From the NCBI RefSeq assembly GCF_014207955.1, contig NZ_JACHLK010000008.1, positions 124,001 to 188,000 on the forward strand: a stretch of DNA of 64,000 bases, given 5' to 3'. Positions 1-12,584 of the stretch are shown one piece after another. The position numbers were made by a program, and so were the translations under genes. Under the pieces are notes generated by a model. It made no database searches and was not told the DNA's origin. It saw nothing but the letters and a program-made list of their open reading frames with translations. The stretch comes from Acidovorax soli. Lineage in GTDB: Bacteria > Pseudomonadota > Gammaproteobacteria > Burkholderiales > Burkholderiaceae_C. Positions within the stretch are counted from its first letter, which is position 1. Each line of letters begins with the position of its first letter.

Positions 1-1916
1 GGGATGCCGATGCCGGTGTCACGCACCGCGAAGGCCAGCCGGTCCCCGGGCAGGGGCGAGACATGCAGCGCCACGCTGCCCCGCTCGGTGAACTTCACGG
101 CGTTGGACAGCAGGTTCTTGATCACCTGGCCCAGGCGCAGGGCGTCCGTGTCCATGGTGGCCGGCACGCCCGGGTCCATGGTGAGGGCCAGGGTCAGCCC
201 TTTTTCCTCGGCGATGGGGCGCAGCGGATCGACCAGGGCCTGCATGGCACGGGCGATGTCCACCGTTTCGATGTCGATGGTGGCCTGGCCGGCCTCGATC
301 TTGGACAGGTCCAGGATGTCGTTGATCAGCGCCAGCAGGTCGTTGCCGGCCGAGGAGATGGTCTGCGCGTACTTCACCTGCTCGGCCGTGAGGTTGCCGG
401 CCTTGTTGTCGGCCAGCAGCTTGGCCAGGATCAGCGTGGAGTTCAGCGGGGTGCGCAATTCGTGGCTCATGTTGGCCAGGAACTCGCTCTTGTACTGGCT
501 GGTCTGCTCGATCTCGCGCGCCTTCTCGGTCAGGTCGGTCTGGGCGGCCAGCAGCTCCTCGCGCTGGTTCTCCAGCTGCTGGGTCTGCTCTTCGAGCTGG
601 GCATTGGTCTGCTCCAGCTCGGTCTGCTGCAGTTCCATCTGCGCCTGCGATTCCTGCAGGATGCGGCTTTGCTGCTCCAGCTCCTCGTTGTTGACGCGCA
701 GCTCCTCCTGCTGGGCCTGCAGTTCCTCGGACTGGCGTTGGGTTTCCTCGAGCAGGGCTTCGAGCCGGCTGCGGTCCTGGCCCGCCCGGATGGCCACGGC
801 CAGCAGCTCCGAGGCCTCCCGGAACAGGCGGTGCTCGAACGGGTCCACCGCGCGGTAGAAACCCAGTTCGATGACGGCGTGCACGCGTCCGTTCTCGATG
901 GCCGGCGCCACCAGCAGCTCGGCCGGGGCGGAGGCACCGGTGCCCGAGGACACCATCAGGTGCTCGGTCGGTGCCCCGCGCACGTGCAGCAGCTCGCGCG
1001 ACCGCGCGCACTGGCCCACCAGCCCCTCGCCGTCGATCAGCTTCTGCGCCAGGCGTTCGCGCGGCAGGGCGTAGCCACCGAACAGCGTGAAGCCGCCGCC
1101 ATGCTCGTCGGCGGCATAGGCCGCGCCCACCTTGGCGTTGAGGTAGGTGGCCAGGTATTCGAGGGCCACCTCGCCGATGTCCTCCACGCGGCGGTCGCCC
1201 TGGAGCTTCTGCGCCAGGCCGCTCAGGCCGGTCTCCAGCCAGTTCTGGCGTGCCTTCAGGCGGTATTCGCGCGCCGTCAGCGTGGCCGACATGCAGATCA
1301 GCGCCAGCAGCACCAGGGAGCCGCCCCAGGAGTAGTAGGTCGACGCCAGGGTGGCCTCTTCCCACAGGCGGCGGCGCTCTTCGAGTTGCTGCGTCTGCAG
1401 GCCTGCGAGGTCCGACGCCAGATCGCGCACCCGGTCCATGATGTTCTTGCCCGCATCGGTGCGCACCAGCGCCATGGCGGCTTCCGTGCTGCCCGCCTTG
1501 CGCAGTTCCACCGTCTCGCTGAGCTCGCGCATCTTCTGCCGCGCCAGGTCCTCGATCTGGACCACCAGCCGCCGCAGGCTGGGTTGGCTTTCGGTGGTGT
1601 CCTTGAGGGCGGTGAGCTGCCGCTCGAACACGCTTTGGGCCAGCAGGTAGGGCTGCAGGTAGGAGGGGTCCCCGGTCAGCAGGTAGCCGCGTTGCCCGGT
1701 CTCCATGTCCTTGAGGGCCGAATGCACCAGCGACAACTGGCGCATGCCCTGGGAGGTGCGGTCCATGGCCACCACGGCGTCGCCACGCACCTCCGAAGCC
1801 CGGTAGTTGACAAAGGCAATGACCAGGGTGGCCAGCGCTGCCACCACGAAACCGAGCATCAGGCTGCGGGGGATGGCAAAGCGCTGGGCGGCCTGGGAAC
1901 TCGGTGATTGGGGCAT
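1..1916 (-). CDS. Sensor histidine kinase, CHASE3-GAF-HisKA-HATPase, 3' end cut by window
   Basis: Membrane sensor kinase of a two-component system; the input signal is unknown. Reading from ATG at 1916, residues about 14-36 form a membrane helix, followed by a CHASE3-like periplasmic domain containing METGQRGYLLTG. A second helix (around residue 190-210) leads to a GAF-like domain. A long Gln/Glu-rich coiled coil comes next, then a HisKA box NMSHELRTPLN with the phospho-acceptor His at about residue 485. The HATPase N-box NLLSNAVKF lies near residue 600, and a DTGIGIP box sits at the window edge. The ATP-binding domain is incomplete here and receiver domains may follow. The gene is divergent from ubiA. 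The long open frame in the neighbouring phase is a shadow; only this frame carries kinase motifs. Confidence 0.9.
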   Translation of the reverse strand, partial: MPQSPSSQAAQRFAIPRSLMLGFVVAALATLVIAFVNYRASEVRGDAVVAMDRTSQGMRQLSLVHSALKDMETGQRGYLLTGDPSYLQPYLLAQSVFERQLTALKDTTESQPSLRRLVVQIEDLARQKMRELSETVELRKAGSTEAAMALVRTDAGKNIMDRVRDLASDLAGLQTQQLEERRRLWEEATLASTYYSWGGSLVLLALICMSATLTAREYRLKARQNWLETGLSGLAQKLQGDRRVEDIGEVALEYLATYLNAKVGAAYAADEHGGGFTLFGGYALPRERLAQKLIDGEGLVGQCARSRELLHVRGAPTEHLMVSSGTGASAPAELLVAPAIENGRVHAVIELGFYRAVDPFEHRLFREASELLAVAIRAGQDRSRLEALLEETQRQSEELQAQQEELRVNNEELEQQSRILQESQAQMELQQTELEQTNAQLEEQTQQLENQREELLAAQTDLTEKAREIEQTSQYKSEFLANMSHELRTPLNSTLILAKLLADNKAGNLTAEQVKYAQTISSAGNDLLALINDILDLSKIEAGQATIDIETVDIARAMQALVDPLRPIAEEKGLTLALTMDPGVPATMDTDALRLGQVIKNLLSNAVKFTERGSVALHVSPLPGDRLAFAVRDTGIGI

Positions 1917-1981
1917 GCGGTGGTGATTCCGGACAAAGGGGCAACCGGTCAATGTAACGGTTTTATACAAACTGCCGGTGT

Positions 1982-1993
1982 AGGACATGTCCT
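1982..1993. promoter_or_regulatory. 12-bp perfect palindrome between kinase gene and ubiA
   Basis: AGGACATGTCCT is a perfect palindrome in the divergent intergenic region between the histidine kinase and ubiA. It could be an operator for either gene. No regulator is known for it, so the role is only a guess. Confidence 0.3.
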
Positions 1994-2074
1994 GCATGCG
2001 GGATGGGCGGGCCTGCCCGCGCGGCTGCTACATTCCGTGCGCACAGGCCCACCGCATTCGTCCCTTCTTCCGCC

Positions 2075-2959
2075 ATGTCCGCACTTCCGCGCAGCCGCTT
2101 TTCCCTCTATCTCGACCTGATCCGCTGGGACCGGCCCGCCGGCTGGCTGGTCTGCCTGTGGCCCACGCTGAGCGCGCTGTGGATTGCGGCGGACGGCTTT
2201 CCGGGATGGCACCTGCTGGCCGTGTTCGTGCTGGGCACCTTCTTCATGCGCAGCGCGGGCTGCTGCGTCAACGACGTGGCGGACCGCGACTTCGACCGCC
2301 ATGTCAAGCGCACCGCGGCGCGCCCCGTGACCTCCGGGGCCGTCTCCGTCAAGGAAGCTCTGGCCCTGGGCGCCGTGCTGGCCCTGGTGTCCTTTGGCCT
2401 GGTGCTCACCACCAATGCGGCGGCCATCGCCTGGTCGGTACCGGCCGTGCTGGTGGCCATTGCCTACCCGTTCTCCAAGCGCATCATCTCGATGCCGCAG
2501 GCCGTGCTGGGCATCGCTTTCAATTTCGGCATCGTCATCGCCTTTGCGGCCGTGCAGGGCCAGGTGCCGGCCGTGGCCTGGTGGATGTGGCTGGGCAATA
2601 TGTTCTGGGTGCTGGCCTACGACACCGAGTACGCCATGGTCGACCGCGACGACGACCTCAAGATCGGCATCAAGACCTCGGCCATCACGCTGGGCCGCTT
2701 CGACGTGGCGGCCATCGTGCTGTTCTACCTGCTGTTCCTGGGTATCTGGGGCGTGGCGCTCGCGCCCTACGGTCTGGGCCCGCTGTACTGGCTGGCCACG
2801 GCCGCCGCACTGGCCCAGGGTGTGTGGCACTGGACGCTGATCCGCGGCCGCACGCGCGAGGGCTGTTTCAAGGCCTTCCGCGTCAACCACTGGCTGGGCG
2901 CGACGGTGTTTGCCGGCATTGCCGGCAGCTACCTGTGGCGCCAGATTGCTATCAATTAG
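2075..2959 (+). CDS. ubiA: 4-hydroxybenzoate polyprenyltransferase
   Basis: Membrane prenyltransferase that joins an all-trans polyprenyl chain to 4-hydroxybenzoate in ubiquinone synthesis. At 294 residues it has the usual UbiA length and multi-helix profile. The first Asp-rich motif reads [15 protein letters not shown] (about residues 66-80) and the second reads [16 protein letters not shown], both typical of UbiA. ATG at 2075 was chosen because it gives the usual short N-terminus [21 protein letters not shown]; an earlier in-frame start at 2003 would add an unusual arginine/alanine-rich leader. The gene converges on proC. Confidence 0.96.
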   Translation: MSALPRSRFSLYLDLIRWDRPAGWLVCLWPTLSALWIAADGFPGWHLLAVFVLGTFFMRSAGCCVNDVADRDFDRHVKRTAARPVTSGAVSVKEALALGAVLALVSFGLVLTTNAAAIAWSVPAVLVAIAYPFSKRIISMPQAVLGIAFNFGIVIAFAAVQGQVPAVAWWMWLGNMFWVLAYDTEYAMVDRDDDLKIGIKTSAITLGRFDVAAIVLFYLLFLGIWGVALAPYGLGPLYWLATAAALAQGVWHWTLIRGRTREGCFKAFRVNHWLGATVFAGIAGSYLWRQIAIN

Positions 2960-2968
2960 ATAGCAATC
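2944..2968. repeat. Perfect inverted repeat across the ubiA stop codon
   Basis: Ten-base arms GATTGCTATC and GATAGCAATC flank AATTA, so the ubiA stop codon TAG lies in the hairpin. It sits between the convergent ubiA and proC genes. It could be a bidirectional terminator or 3'-end stabiliser, but no T-tract follows on either strand. A related GATAGC-type hairpin occurs inside the element at 38.5 kb. Confidence 0.6.
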
Positions 2969-2974
2969 CGGGAT

Positions 2975-3811
2975 TTACTTCCCGAACTCATCACCCAGCT
3001 CGTGGGCACGCTGCTCGGCCGCACGCATGGCGCGCTCGAAGGCGGCGCCCACGCCGTCCTTTTCCATGGACTGCAGGGCGGCGTAGGTCGTGCCACCCTT
3101 GGACGTGACGCGCTCGCGCAGCGTGGCGGGCGGCTCGTCCGAGCGGCGCGCCAGCTCCGAAGCGCCCACGAAGGTGCCCACAGCCAGCCGGTGGGCCTGC
3201 TCTGCCGACAGGCCCATGGCCACGCCGGCACGCGTCATGGCTTCCATGAAATAGAACGCATAGGCCGGGCCCGAGCCCGAGAGCGCCGTCACGGCATCGA
3301 GTTGCTTTTCGCTGTCCACCCACAGGTACTCGCCCGTGGTGGCCATGATGGCTTCCACGCTCTGGCGCTCCGCGTCGGAGACACCGGGGCGGGCGTAGAG
3401 CGCGCTCATGCCCTTGCCCACCAGGGCGGGCGTGTTAGGCATGGTGCGCACGATGCGCTCGCTGGCGAGCCACTGGGCGATGCTGTCCGAGCGGATGCCG
3501 GCGGCCACGCTCAGGTGCAAGGCGCCCTGCGTGTGGGCACGCGCCTGGGCGGCGGCGTGCTTGAAGGTCTGGGGCTTGACGGCCCAGACCACGATGCGCG
3601 CGCGCTGCAGGGCGGGGCTGGCCTCGGTCTGGGCTGCGATGCCGTAGTTCGTGCGCAGTGCCTCGCGTGCCTGGTCCCAGGGCTCGACCACCTCGATCTG
3701 GCTGGCCGGGTGGCCCTGGCGGACCAGGCCACCGATGATGGCGCTGGCCATGTTGCCGCCGCCGATGAAGGCGATCACGGGGAGGGAAGGGGAGGCGGTG
3801 GTCTGGCTCAT
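2975..3811 (-). CDS. proC: Pyrroline-5-carboxylate reductase
   Basis: Catalyses the last step of proline synthesis, NAD(P)H-dependent reduction of pyrroline-5-carboxylate. The 278-residue product has the N-terminal Rossmann motif FIGGGNMASAIIGGL. Its C-terminal dimer/active-site region contains ALSGSGPAYAF and SKGGTTYAAL, the P5CR signature. ATG at 3811 (MSQTTASPSLPVIAFIGGG) gives family length; a GTG three codons upstream is possible. It lies 70 bp downstream of glpK on the same strand, so read-through from glpRK is possible. Confidence 0.96.
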   Translation of the reverse strand: MSQTTASPSLPVIAFIGGGNMASAIIGGLVRQGHPASQIEVVEPWDQAREALRTNYGIAAQTEASPALQRARIVVWAVKPQTFKHAAAQARAHTQGALHLSVAAGIRSDSIAQWLASERIVRTMPNTPALVGKGMSALYARPGVSDAERQSVEAIMATTGEYLWVDSEKQLDAVTALSGSGPAYAFYFMEAMTRAGVAMGLSAEQAHRLAVGTFVGASELARRSDEPPATLRERVTSKGGTTYAALQSMEKDGVGAAFERAMRAAEQRAHELGDEFGK

Positions 3812-3881
3812 GGTGTGCACAAGGGGGAAACAAACTGCGGGGCCCTGATGGTAGCCGCACCGCCCTGCGCCGCCGGTCGGG

Positions 3882-5375
<1,494 letters not shown>

Positions 5376-5415
5376 GGCGGGCAAGGATAAGTCAGGCAGG
5401 GCGCTGCCGGGTGGG

Positions 5416-6180
5416 TCAGGCCGCCACGGTGCACAGGACTTCCGCGTCCTGCAACAGCATGGGGAAAGGCTCGGGCGGTGGTGCGTCGGTGAACAGGCGG
5501 TCGATCTGCGCCAGCGTGGCCAGCTGCACCATGGCCGGGCGGTTGAACTTGCTCTGGTCGGCGGCCAGCCAGACTTCGCGCGACTGCTTGATGATGGTCT
5601 GTGCCACCTTCACCTCGCGGTAGTCGAAGTCGCGCAGCGAGCCGTCGGGCTCGATGCCCGAGATGCCGATGAGCGCGATGTCCACGCGGAACTGGCGGAT
5701 GAAGTCCACCGCCGCCTCGCCCACGATGCCGCGGTCGCGCGCGCGCACCACGCCGCCGGCCACGATGACCTCGCACTCGGGGTTGCCGCTCAGGATGGCG
5801 GCCACATTCAGGTTGTTGGTGATCACGCGCAGGCCGCGGTGGTGCAGCAGCGCCTTGGCAATGGCCTCGGTGGTGGTGCCGATGTTCAGGATCAGCGAGC
5901 AGTCGTTGGGCACCTGTTCGGCCACGGCGCGCGCAATGCGCGCCTTGCCTTCGGCATGCAGGGTTTCGCGCTGGGTGTGGGCCAGGTTTTCCACCGTGGA
6001 GCTGGGCACGCGCACCCCGCCGTGGAAGCGCGTGAGCAGGCCCGATTCGGCCAGGCGCTGCACATCGCGGCGCACCGTCTGCAGGGTCACGCCCAGGGTC
6101 TCGGCCAGTTGTTCGACGCTGGCCGACTTGCGCGCACGCACTTCTTCGAGGAGCAGGAGTTGTCGGGGATTCGTATTCAC
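5416..6180 (-). CDS. glpR: DeoR-family glycerol-3-phosphate regulon repressor
   Basis: A DeoR-family repressor of 254 residues. The N-terminal winged helix-turn-helix contains [20 protein letters not shown] and [15 protein letters not shown]. The C-terminal sugar-phosphate sensor domain has [14 protein letters not shown] and [14 protein letters not shown] at 6180 gives the standard length; the frame stays open upstream but would add an atypical Phe/Arg-rich stretch. Assignment as GlpR rests on the family and on the glpK, ABC importer and glpD neighbours. It probably responds to glycerol-3-phosphate. Confidence 0.92.
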   Translation of the reverse strand: MNTNPRQLLLLEEVRARKSASVEQLAETLGVTLQTVRRDVQRLAESGLLTRFHGGVRVPSSTVENLAHTQRETLHAEGKARIARAVAEQVPNDCSLILNIGTTTEAIAKALLHHRGLRVITNNLNVAAILSGNPECEVIVAGGVVRARDRGIVGEAAVDFIRQFRVDIALIGISGIEPDGSLRDFDYREVKVAQTIIKQSREVWLAADQSKFNRPAMVQLATLAQIDRLFTDAPPPEPFPMLLQDAEVLCTVAA

Positions 6181-6247
6181 GCGGTCAAGGCAGCAAGAAA
6201 GAAGCCAATAGGGTGGCCGTACTTTAAATGGAACAAAAAGGAACACA

Positions 6248-6260
6248 TTAAGGGTAAACC
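6248..6260. promoter_or_regulatory. Candidate GlpR operator between glpR and the importer operon
   Basis: TTAAGGGTAAACC lies in the AT-rich divergent promoter region between glpR-glpK and the glycerol-3-phosphate importer. Twelve of its 13 bases recur upstream of glpD at 12535-12547. The region also holds GAACAAAA-like direct repeats. Its position fits control of both divergent operons, but binding is inferred only from recurrence. Confidence 0.5.
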
Positions 6261-6383
6261 TTGATTTGAAACGATCACAAAAGAACAAGAATGAAAGGAA
6301 TCGAAAACAAACGACCGCTGCGCGCCTGCGCCGGCGGTTTGGCACAACAGGCCTCTAGGGGGCGCAACGGAAAGGCGTGCGGG

Positions 6384-7460
<1,077 letters not shown>

Positions 7461-7461
7461 G

Positions 7462-9423
<1,962 letters not shown>

Positions 9424-9431
<8 letters not shown>

Positions 9432-10236
9432 AAAGCGCTTTCACAAGCGGTCGCTGTTCCTGGCGGCCTACCTGGTGTTCGCCGTGCTGCCTATCTACTG
9501 GATGGTCAACATGAGCTTCAAGACGAACGCGGAGATCCTCTCCACGTTCTCGTTCTTCCCGCAGCATTTCACCTGGGACAACTACAAGACGATCTTCACC
9601 GATGAGTCCTGGTACTCGGGCTACATCAACAGCCTGATCTACGTGGGCATCAACACGGTGATCTCGCTCACTGTGGCGCTGCCCGCGGCCTATGCCTTCT
9701 CGCGCTACCAGTTCATGGGCGACAAGCATGTGTTCTTCTGGCTGCTGACCAACCGCATGACGCCGCCGGCGGTGTTCCTGCTGCCCTTCTTCCAGCTGTA
9801 CACCACCGTGGGCCTGATGGACACGCACATCGCCGTGGCGCTGGCGCACCTGTTGTTCAACGTGCCGCTGGCGGTGTGGATCCTGGAAGGTTTCATGAGC
9901 GGCATCCCGCGCGAGATCGACGAGACGGCCTACATCGATGGTTACAGCTTCCCGCGCTTCTTCGTGACCATCTTCCTGCCGCTCATCAAGGCCGGCGTGG
10001 GCGTGGCAGCGTTTTTCTGCTTCATGTTCAGCTGGGTGGAACTGCTGCTGGCGCGCACGCTGACCAGCGTGAACGCCAAGCCCATCGTGGCCACCATGAC
10101 GCGCACCGTGAGTGCCTCGGGCATGGACTGGGCCACGCTGGCTGCGGCCGGCGTGCTCACCATCGTGCCGGGCGCCATCGTGATCTGGTTTGTGCGGCAC
10201 TACATCGCGAAGGGTTTCGCGATGGGCCGGGTGTAA
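9424..10236 (+). CDS. glpQ: Glycerol-3-phosphate ABC importer permease GlpQ
   Basis: Second permease subunit, 270 residues, MalG/UgpE-like, starting MNEKRFHKRSLFLAAYLVF. Six membrane segments are visible, and the EAA loop reads EIDETAYIDGYSFPRFFVTIFLP. It pairs with GlpP to form the channel. The start codon lies inside the end of glpP. The name is shared with the unrelated E. coli phosphodiesterase; here it means the permease. Confidence 0.9.
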
Positions 10237-10248
10237 GGAGAGATCGAC

Positions 10249-10557
10249 ATGTTCGAGTGGATGGCCTGGACCCTGCCCGTGGCAGTGTTCTTCACGTGCA
10301 TCGTGCTGATGCTGGTGGGCATGGCGGTGTGGGAGGCGAAGTCCCCCACCACCCTGCGCAAGGGTTTCCTGCCCCTGGAGACCACGCGCGGCGACCGCCT
10401 GTTCATCGGGCTGCTGACGGCGGCCTACGTGAACCTGATCTTCGTGGGGGTGAGCGGCAAGCTCGCGCAGTGGTTCGAGCTGGGTGCGGACCCGTCGGTC
10501 TGGTACAGCTTTGTGCTGTCCATGCTGCTGCTCGCCCTGATCATGCGCAAAGGCTGA
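10249..10557 (+). CDS. Small integral membrane protein of the glp importer operon (DUF2160-like)
   Basis: A 102-residue protein with three hydrophobic segments (around residues 8-28, 47-66 and 84-98) and an acidic start, MFEWMAWTLPVAVFF. It matches the DUF2160-type small membrane proteins found with GlpSTPQV-type importers. It lies 12 bp after glpQ and 102 bp before the binding protein gene. Its role is unknown; an accessory or stabilising subunit of the importer is a reasonable guess. Confidence 0.8.
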   Translation: MFEWMAWTLPVAVFFTCIVLMLVGMAVWEAKSPTTLRKGFLPLETTRGDRLFIGLLTAAYVNLIFVGVSGKLAQWFELGADPSVWYSFVLSMLLLALIMRKG

Positions 10558-10659
10558 CGCGCGCGCATCCCACAGTTCCCGTTGCACGGCTCAACCCTTC
10601 CCCGGAGCCGGGCGACCCATGTGCATCCAAAGGGGAGTGACTATGAGGAGACAGGCACT

Positions 10660-12390
10660 ATGAAGACGCGGTATACAGCGCTGGCATTGGCGGTAGCGGT
10701 TCTGGCCGGGCAGTCGGCCATGGCCGGCGAGGCCGAGGCCAAGAAGTGGATCGACAGCGAGTTCCAGCCCTCCACGCTGAGCAAGGACCAGCAGATGGCC
10801 GAGATGAAGTGGTTCATCGACGCTGCCAAGAAGCTCCAGGGCAAGGGCGTCAAGGAGATCTCCGTGGTCTCCGAGACCATCACCACCCACGAATACGAAT
10901 CCAAGACCCTGGCCAAGGCCTTCGAGGAAATCACGGGCATCAAGGTCAAGCACGACCTGATCCAGGAAGGCGATGTGGTCGAAAAGCTGCAGACCTCCAT
11001 GCAGTCGGGCAAGTCGATCTATGACGGCTGGATCTCGGACTCGGACCTGATCGGTACCCACTACCGCTATGGCAAGGTCATGAGCCTGACCGACTACATG
11101 GGCGGCGCGGGCAAGGAATACACCAACCCGGGCCTGGACCTCAAGGACTTCATCGGCACCAAGTTCACCACGGCGCCCGATGGCAAGCTCTACCAGTTGC
11201 CCGATCAGCAGTTCGCCAACCTGTACTGGTTCCGCGCCGACCTGTTCGACCGCAAGGACATCAAGGACAAGTTCAAGGCCAAGTACGGCTACGACCTGGG
11301 CGTGCCGCTGAACTGGAGCGCCTATGAGGACATCGCCGAGTTCTTCACCAACGATGTGAAGAACATCGACGGCAAGCCGATCTATGGCCACATGGACTAC
11401 GGCAAGAAGGACCCCTCGCTGGGCTGGCGCTTCACCGATGCCTGGCTGTCCATGGCCGGCACCGCCGACATCGGCGCGCCCAACGGCCTGCCGATCGACG
11501 AATGGGGCATCCGCGTGGCCGATGACAAGTGCACGCCCGTGGGCGCCTCGGTGGCCCGTGGCGGTGCGACCAACTCGCCTGCCGCCGTCTATGCGCTGAC
11601 CAAGTACGTGGACTGGATGAAGAAGTACGCGCCCAAGGAAGCCACGGGCATGACCTTCGGCGAAGCCGGCCCCGTGCCTGCCCAGGGCCAGATCGCGCAG
11701 CAGATCTTCTGGTACACCGCCTTCACGGCCGACATGACCAAGCCCGGCCTGCCCGTGGTGAACGCCGACGGCACGCCCAAGTGGCGCATGGCCCCCGGCC
11801 CGAACGGTCCCTACTGGAAGCAGGGCATGCAGAACGGCTACCAGGACGTGGGCTCCTGGACCTTCTTCAAGGACCACGATGCCAACAAGACGGCAGCGGC
11901 CTGGCTGTACGCCCAGTTCGTGACGGCCAAGACCACCTCGCTCAAGAAGACCCTGGTGGGCCTGACCCCGATCCGCGAAAGCGACATCCAGTCCAAGGCC
12001 ATGACGGACGCTGCGCCCAAGCTCGGCGGCCTGGTGGAGTTCTACCGCAGCCCCGCCCGCGTGGCCTGGTCGCCCACCGGCACCAACGTGCCCGACTACC
12101 CCAAGCTGGCCCAGCTGTGGTGGAAGAACGTGGCCCAGGCGGTCACGGGTGAGAAGACGCCCCAGGGCGCCATGGACACCCTCGCCGACGAGATGGACCA
12201 GGTGATGGCCCGCCTGGAGCGCGCCGGCATGGCCAAGTGCGCGCCCAAGCTCAACCCCAAGAGCGCGCCCACCAAGTGGCTGAGCGACAAGCAGGCCCCC
12301 TGGGCCAAGCTGGCCAATGAGAAGCCCAAGGGCGAAACCATTGCCTACGACAAGCTGCTGCAGGCCTGGAAGGACGGCAAGGCGCGCTGA
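10660..12390 (+). CDS. glpV: Glycerol-3-phosphate ABC importer, periplasmic binding protein
   Basis: Periplasmic solute-binding protein that delivers substrate to the importer. The 576-residue product starts with a signal peptide, MKTRYTALALAVAVLAGQSAMAGEA, probably cleaved after AMA. The mature part is a long extracellular-binding-protein fold; at about 550 residues it is longer than E. coli UgpB, as in GlpV proteins. A GAGGAG ribosome site lies just before the ATG at 10660. It ends the importer operon and is followed by a hairpin region. Confidence 0.88.
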   Translation: MKTRYTALALAVAVLAGQSAMAGEAEAKKWIDSEFQPSTLSKDQQMAEMKWFIDAAKKLQGKGVKEISVVSETITTHEYESKTLAKAFEEITGIKVKHDLIQEGDVVEKLQTSMQSGKSIYDGWISDSDLIGTHYRYGKVMSLTDYMGGAGKEYTNPGLDLKDFIGTKFTTAPDGKLYQLPDQQFANLYWFRADLFDRKDIKDKFKAKYGYDLGVPLNWSAYEDIAEFFTNDVKNIDGKPIYGHMDYGKKDPSLGWRFTDAWLSMAGTADIGAPNGLPIDEWGIRVADDKCTPVGASVARGGATNSPAAVYALTKYVDWMKKYAPKEATGMTFGEAGPVPAQGQIAQQIFWYTAFTADMTKPGLPVVNADGTPKWRMAPGPNGPYWKQGMQNGYQDVGSWTFFKDHDANKTAAAWLYAQFVTAKTTSLKKTLVGLTPIRESDIQSKAMTDAAPKLGGLVEFYRSPARVAWSPTGTNVPDYPKLAQLWWKNVAQAVTGEKTPQGAMDTLADEMDQVMARLERAGMAKCAPKLNPKSAPTKWLSDKQAPWAKLANEKPKGETIAYDKLLQAWKDGKAR

Positions 12391-12401
12391 GCGGCCGCCG
12401 G

Positions 12402-12465
12402 CCTGGGGAGGCCGGCCCCCTCTCTCTCTATATATAGATAGATGAGGGGAGGGTGCCGGCCTCCG
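12402..12465 (+). terminator. Probable terminator hairpin after glpV
   Basis: GAGGCCGGC and GCCGGCCTC can pair around a pyrimidine/purine-rich middle (CCCTCTC with GAGGGG) that contains an alternating TATATATAGATAGAT loop. The hairpin is followed by a weak T-rich run (GTTTCTCT). It separates the importer operon from glpD and could be a terminator or a processing hairpin. Confidence 0.5.
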
Positions 12466-12534
12466 TTTCTCTCCCCCGAACCTGCGGCGGCGGGCGGTCC
12501 ACAAGGCCAATCCCGCTCCGCAGGTGTCAAGAAT

Positions 12535-12547
12535 TTAAGGGTTAACC
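12535..12547. promoter_or_regulatory. Candidate GlpR operator upstream of glpD
   Basis: TTAAGGGTTAACC, embedded in AAGGGTTAACCCT (an almost perfect palindrome), lies 38 bp before the glpD start. It differs at one base from the motif in the glpR/importer promoter region (6248-6260). Recurrence at two functionally linked promoters suggests a shared regulator, most simply GlpR. Confidence 0.5.
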
Positions 12548-12584
12548 CTGGGCTCAACCCCGTGCCTGTGGACAATCGCTACCT

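Noticed and set aside
19-1944. Long minus-strand open frame of 641 residues over the kinase gene
   Set aside because: Composition is Gly/Arg/Pro-rich without domains; the adjacent frame from ATG 1916 holds the CHASE3, HisKA and ATPase motifs and is the real gene.
6181-6345. Longer GlpR start giving 309 residues
   Set aside because: The extra 55 residues are Phe/Arg-rich and unlike DeoR regulators; the region is AT-rich promoter DNA with the candidate operator.
12421-12445. CT and TA dinucleotide runs as a phase-variable microsatellite
   Set aside because: The runs are short and impure and lie in the loop of the hairpin after glpV, not in a coding region or between promoter boxes.
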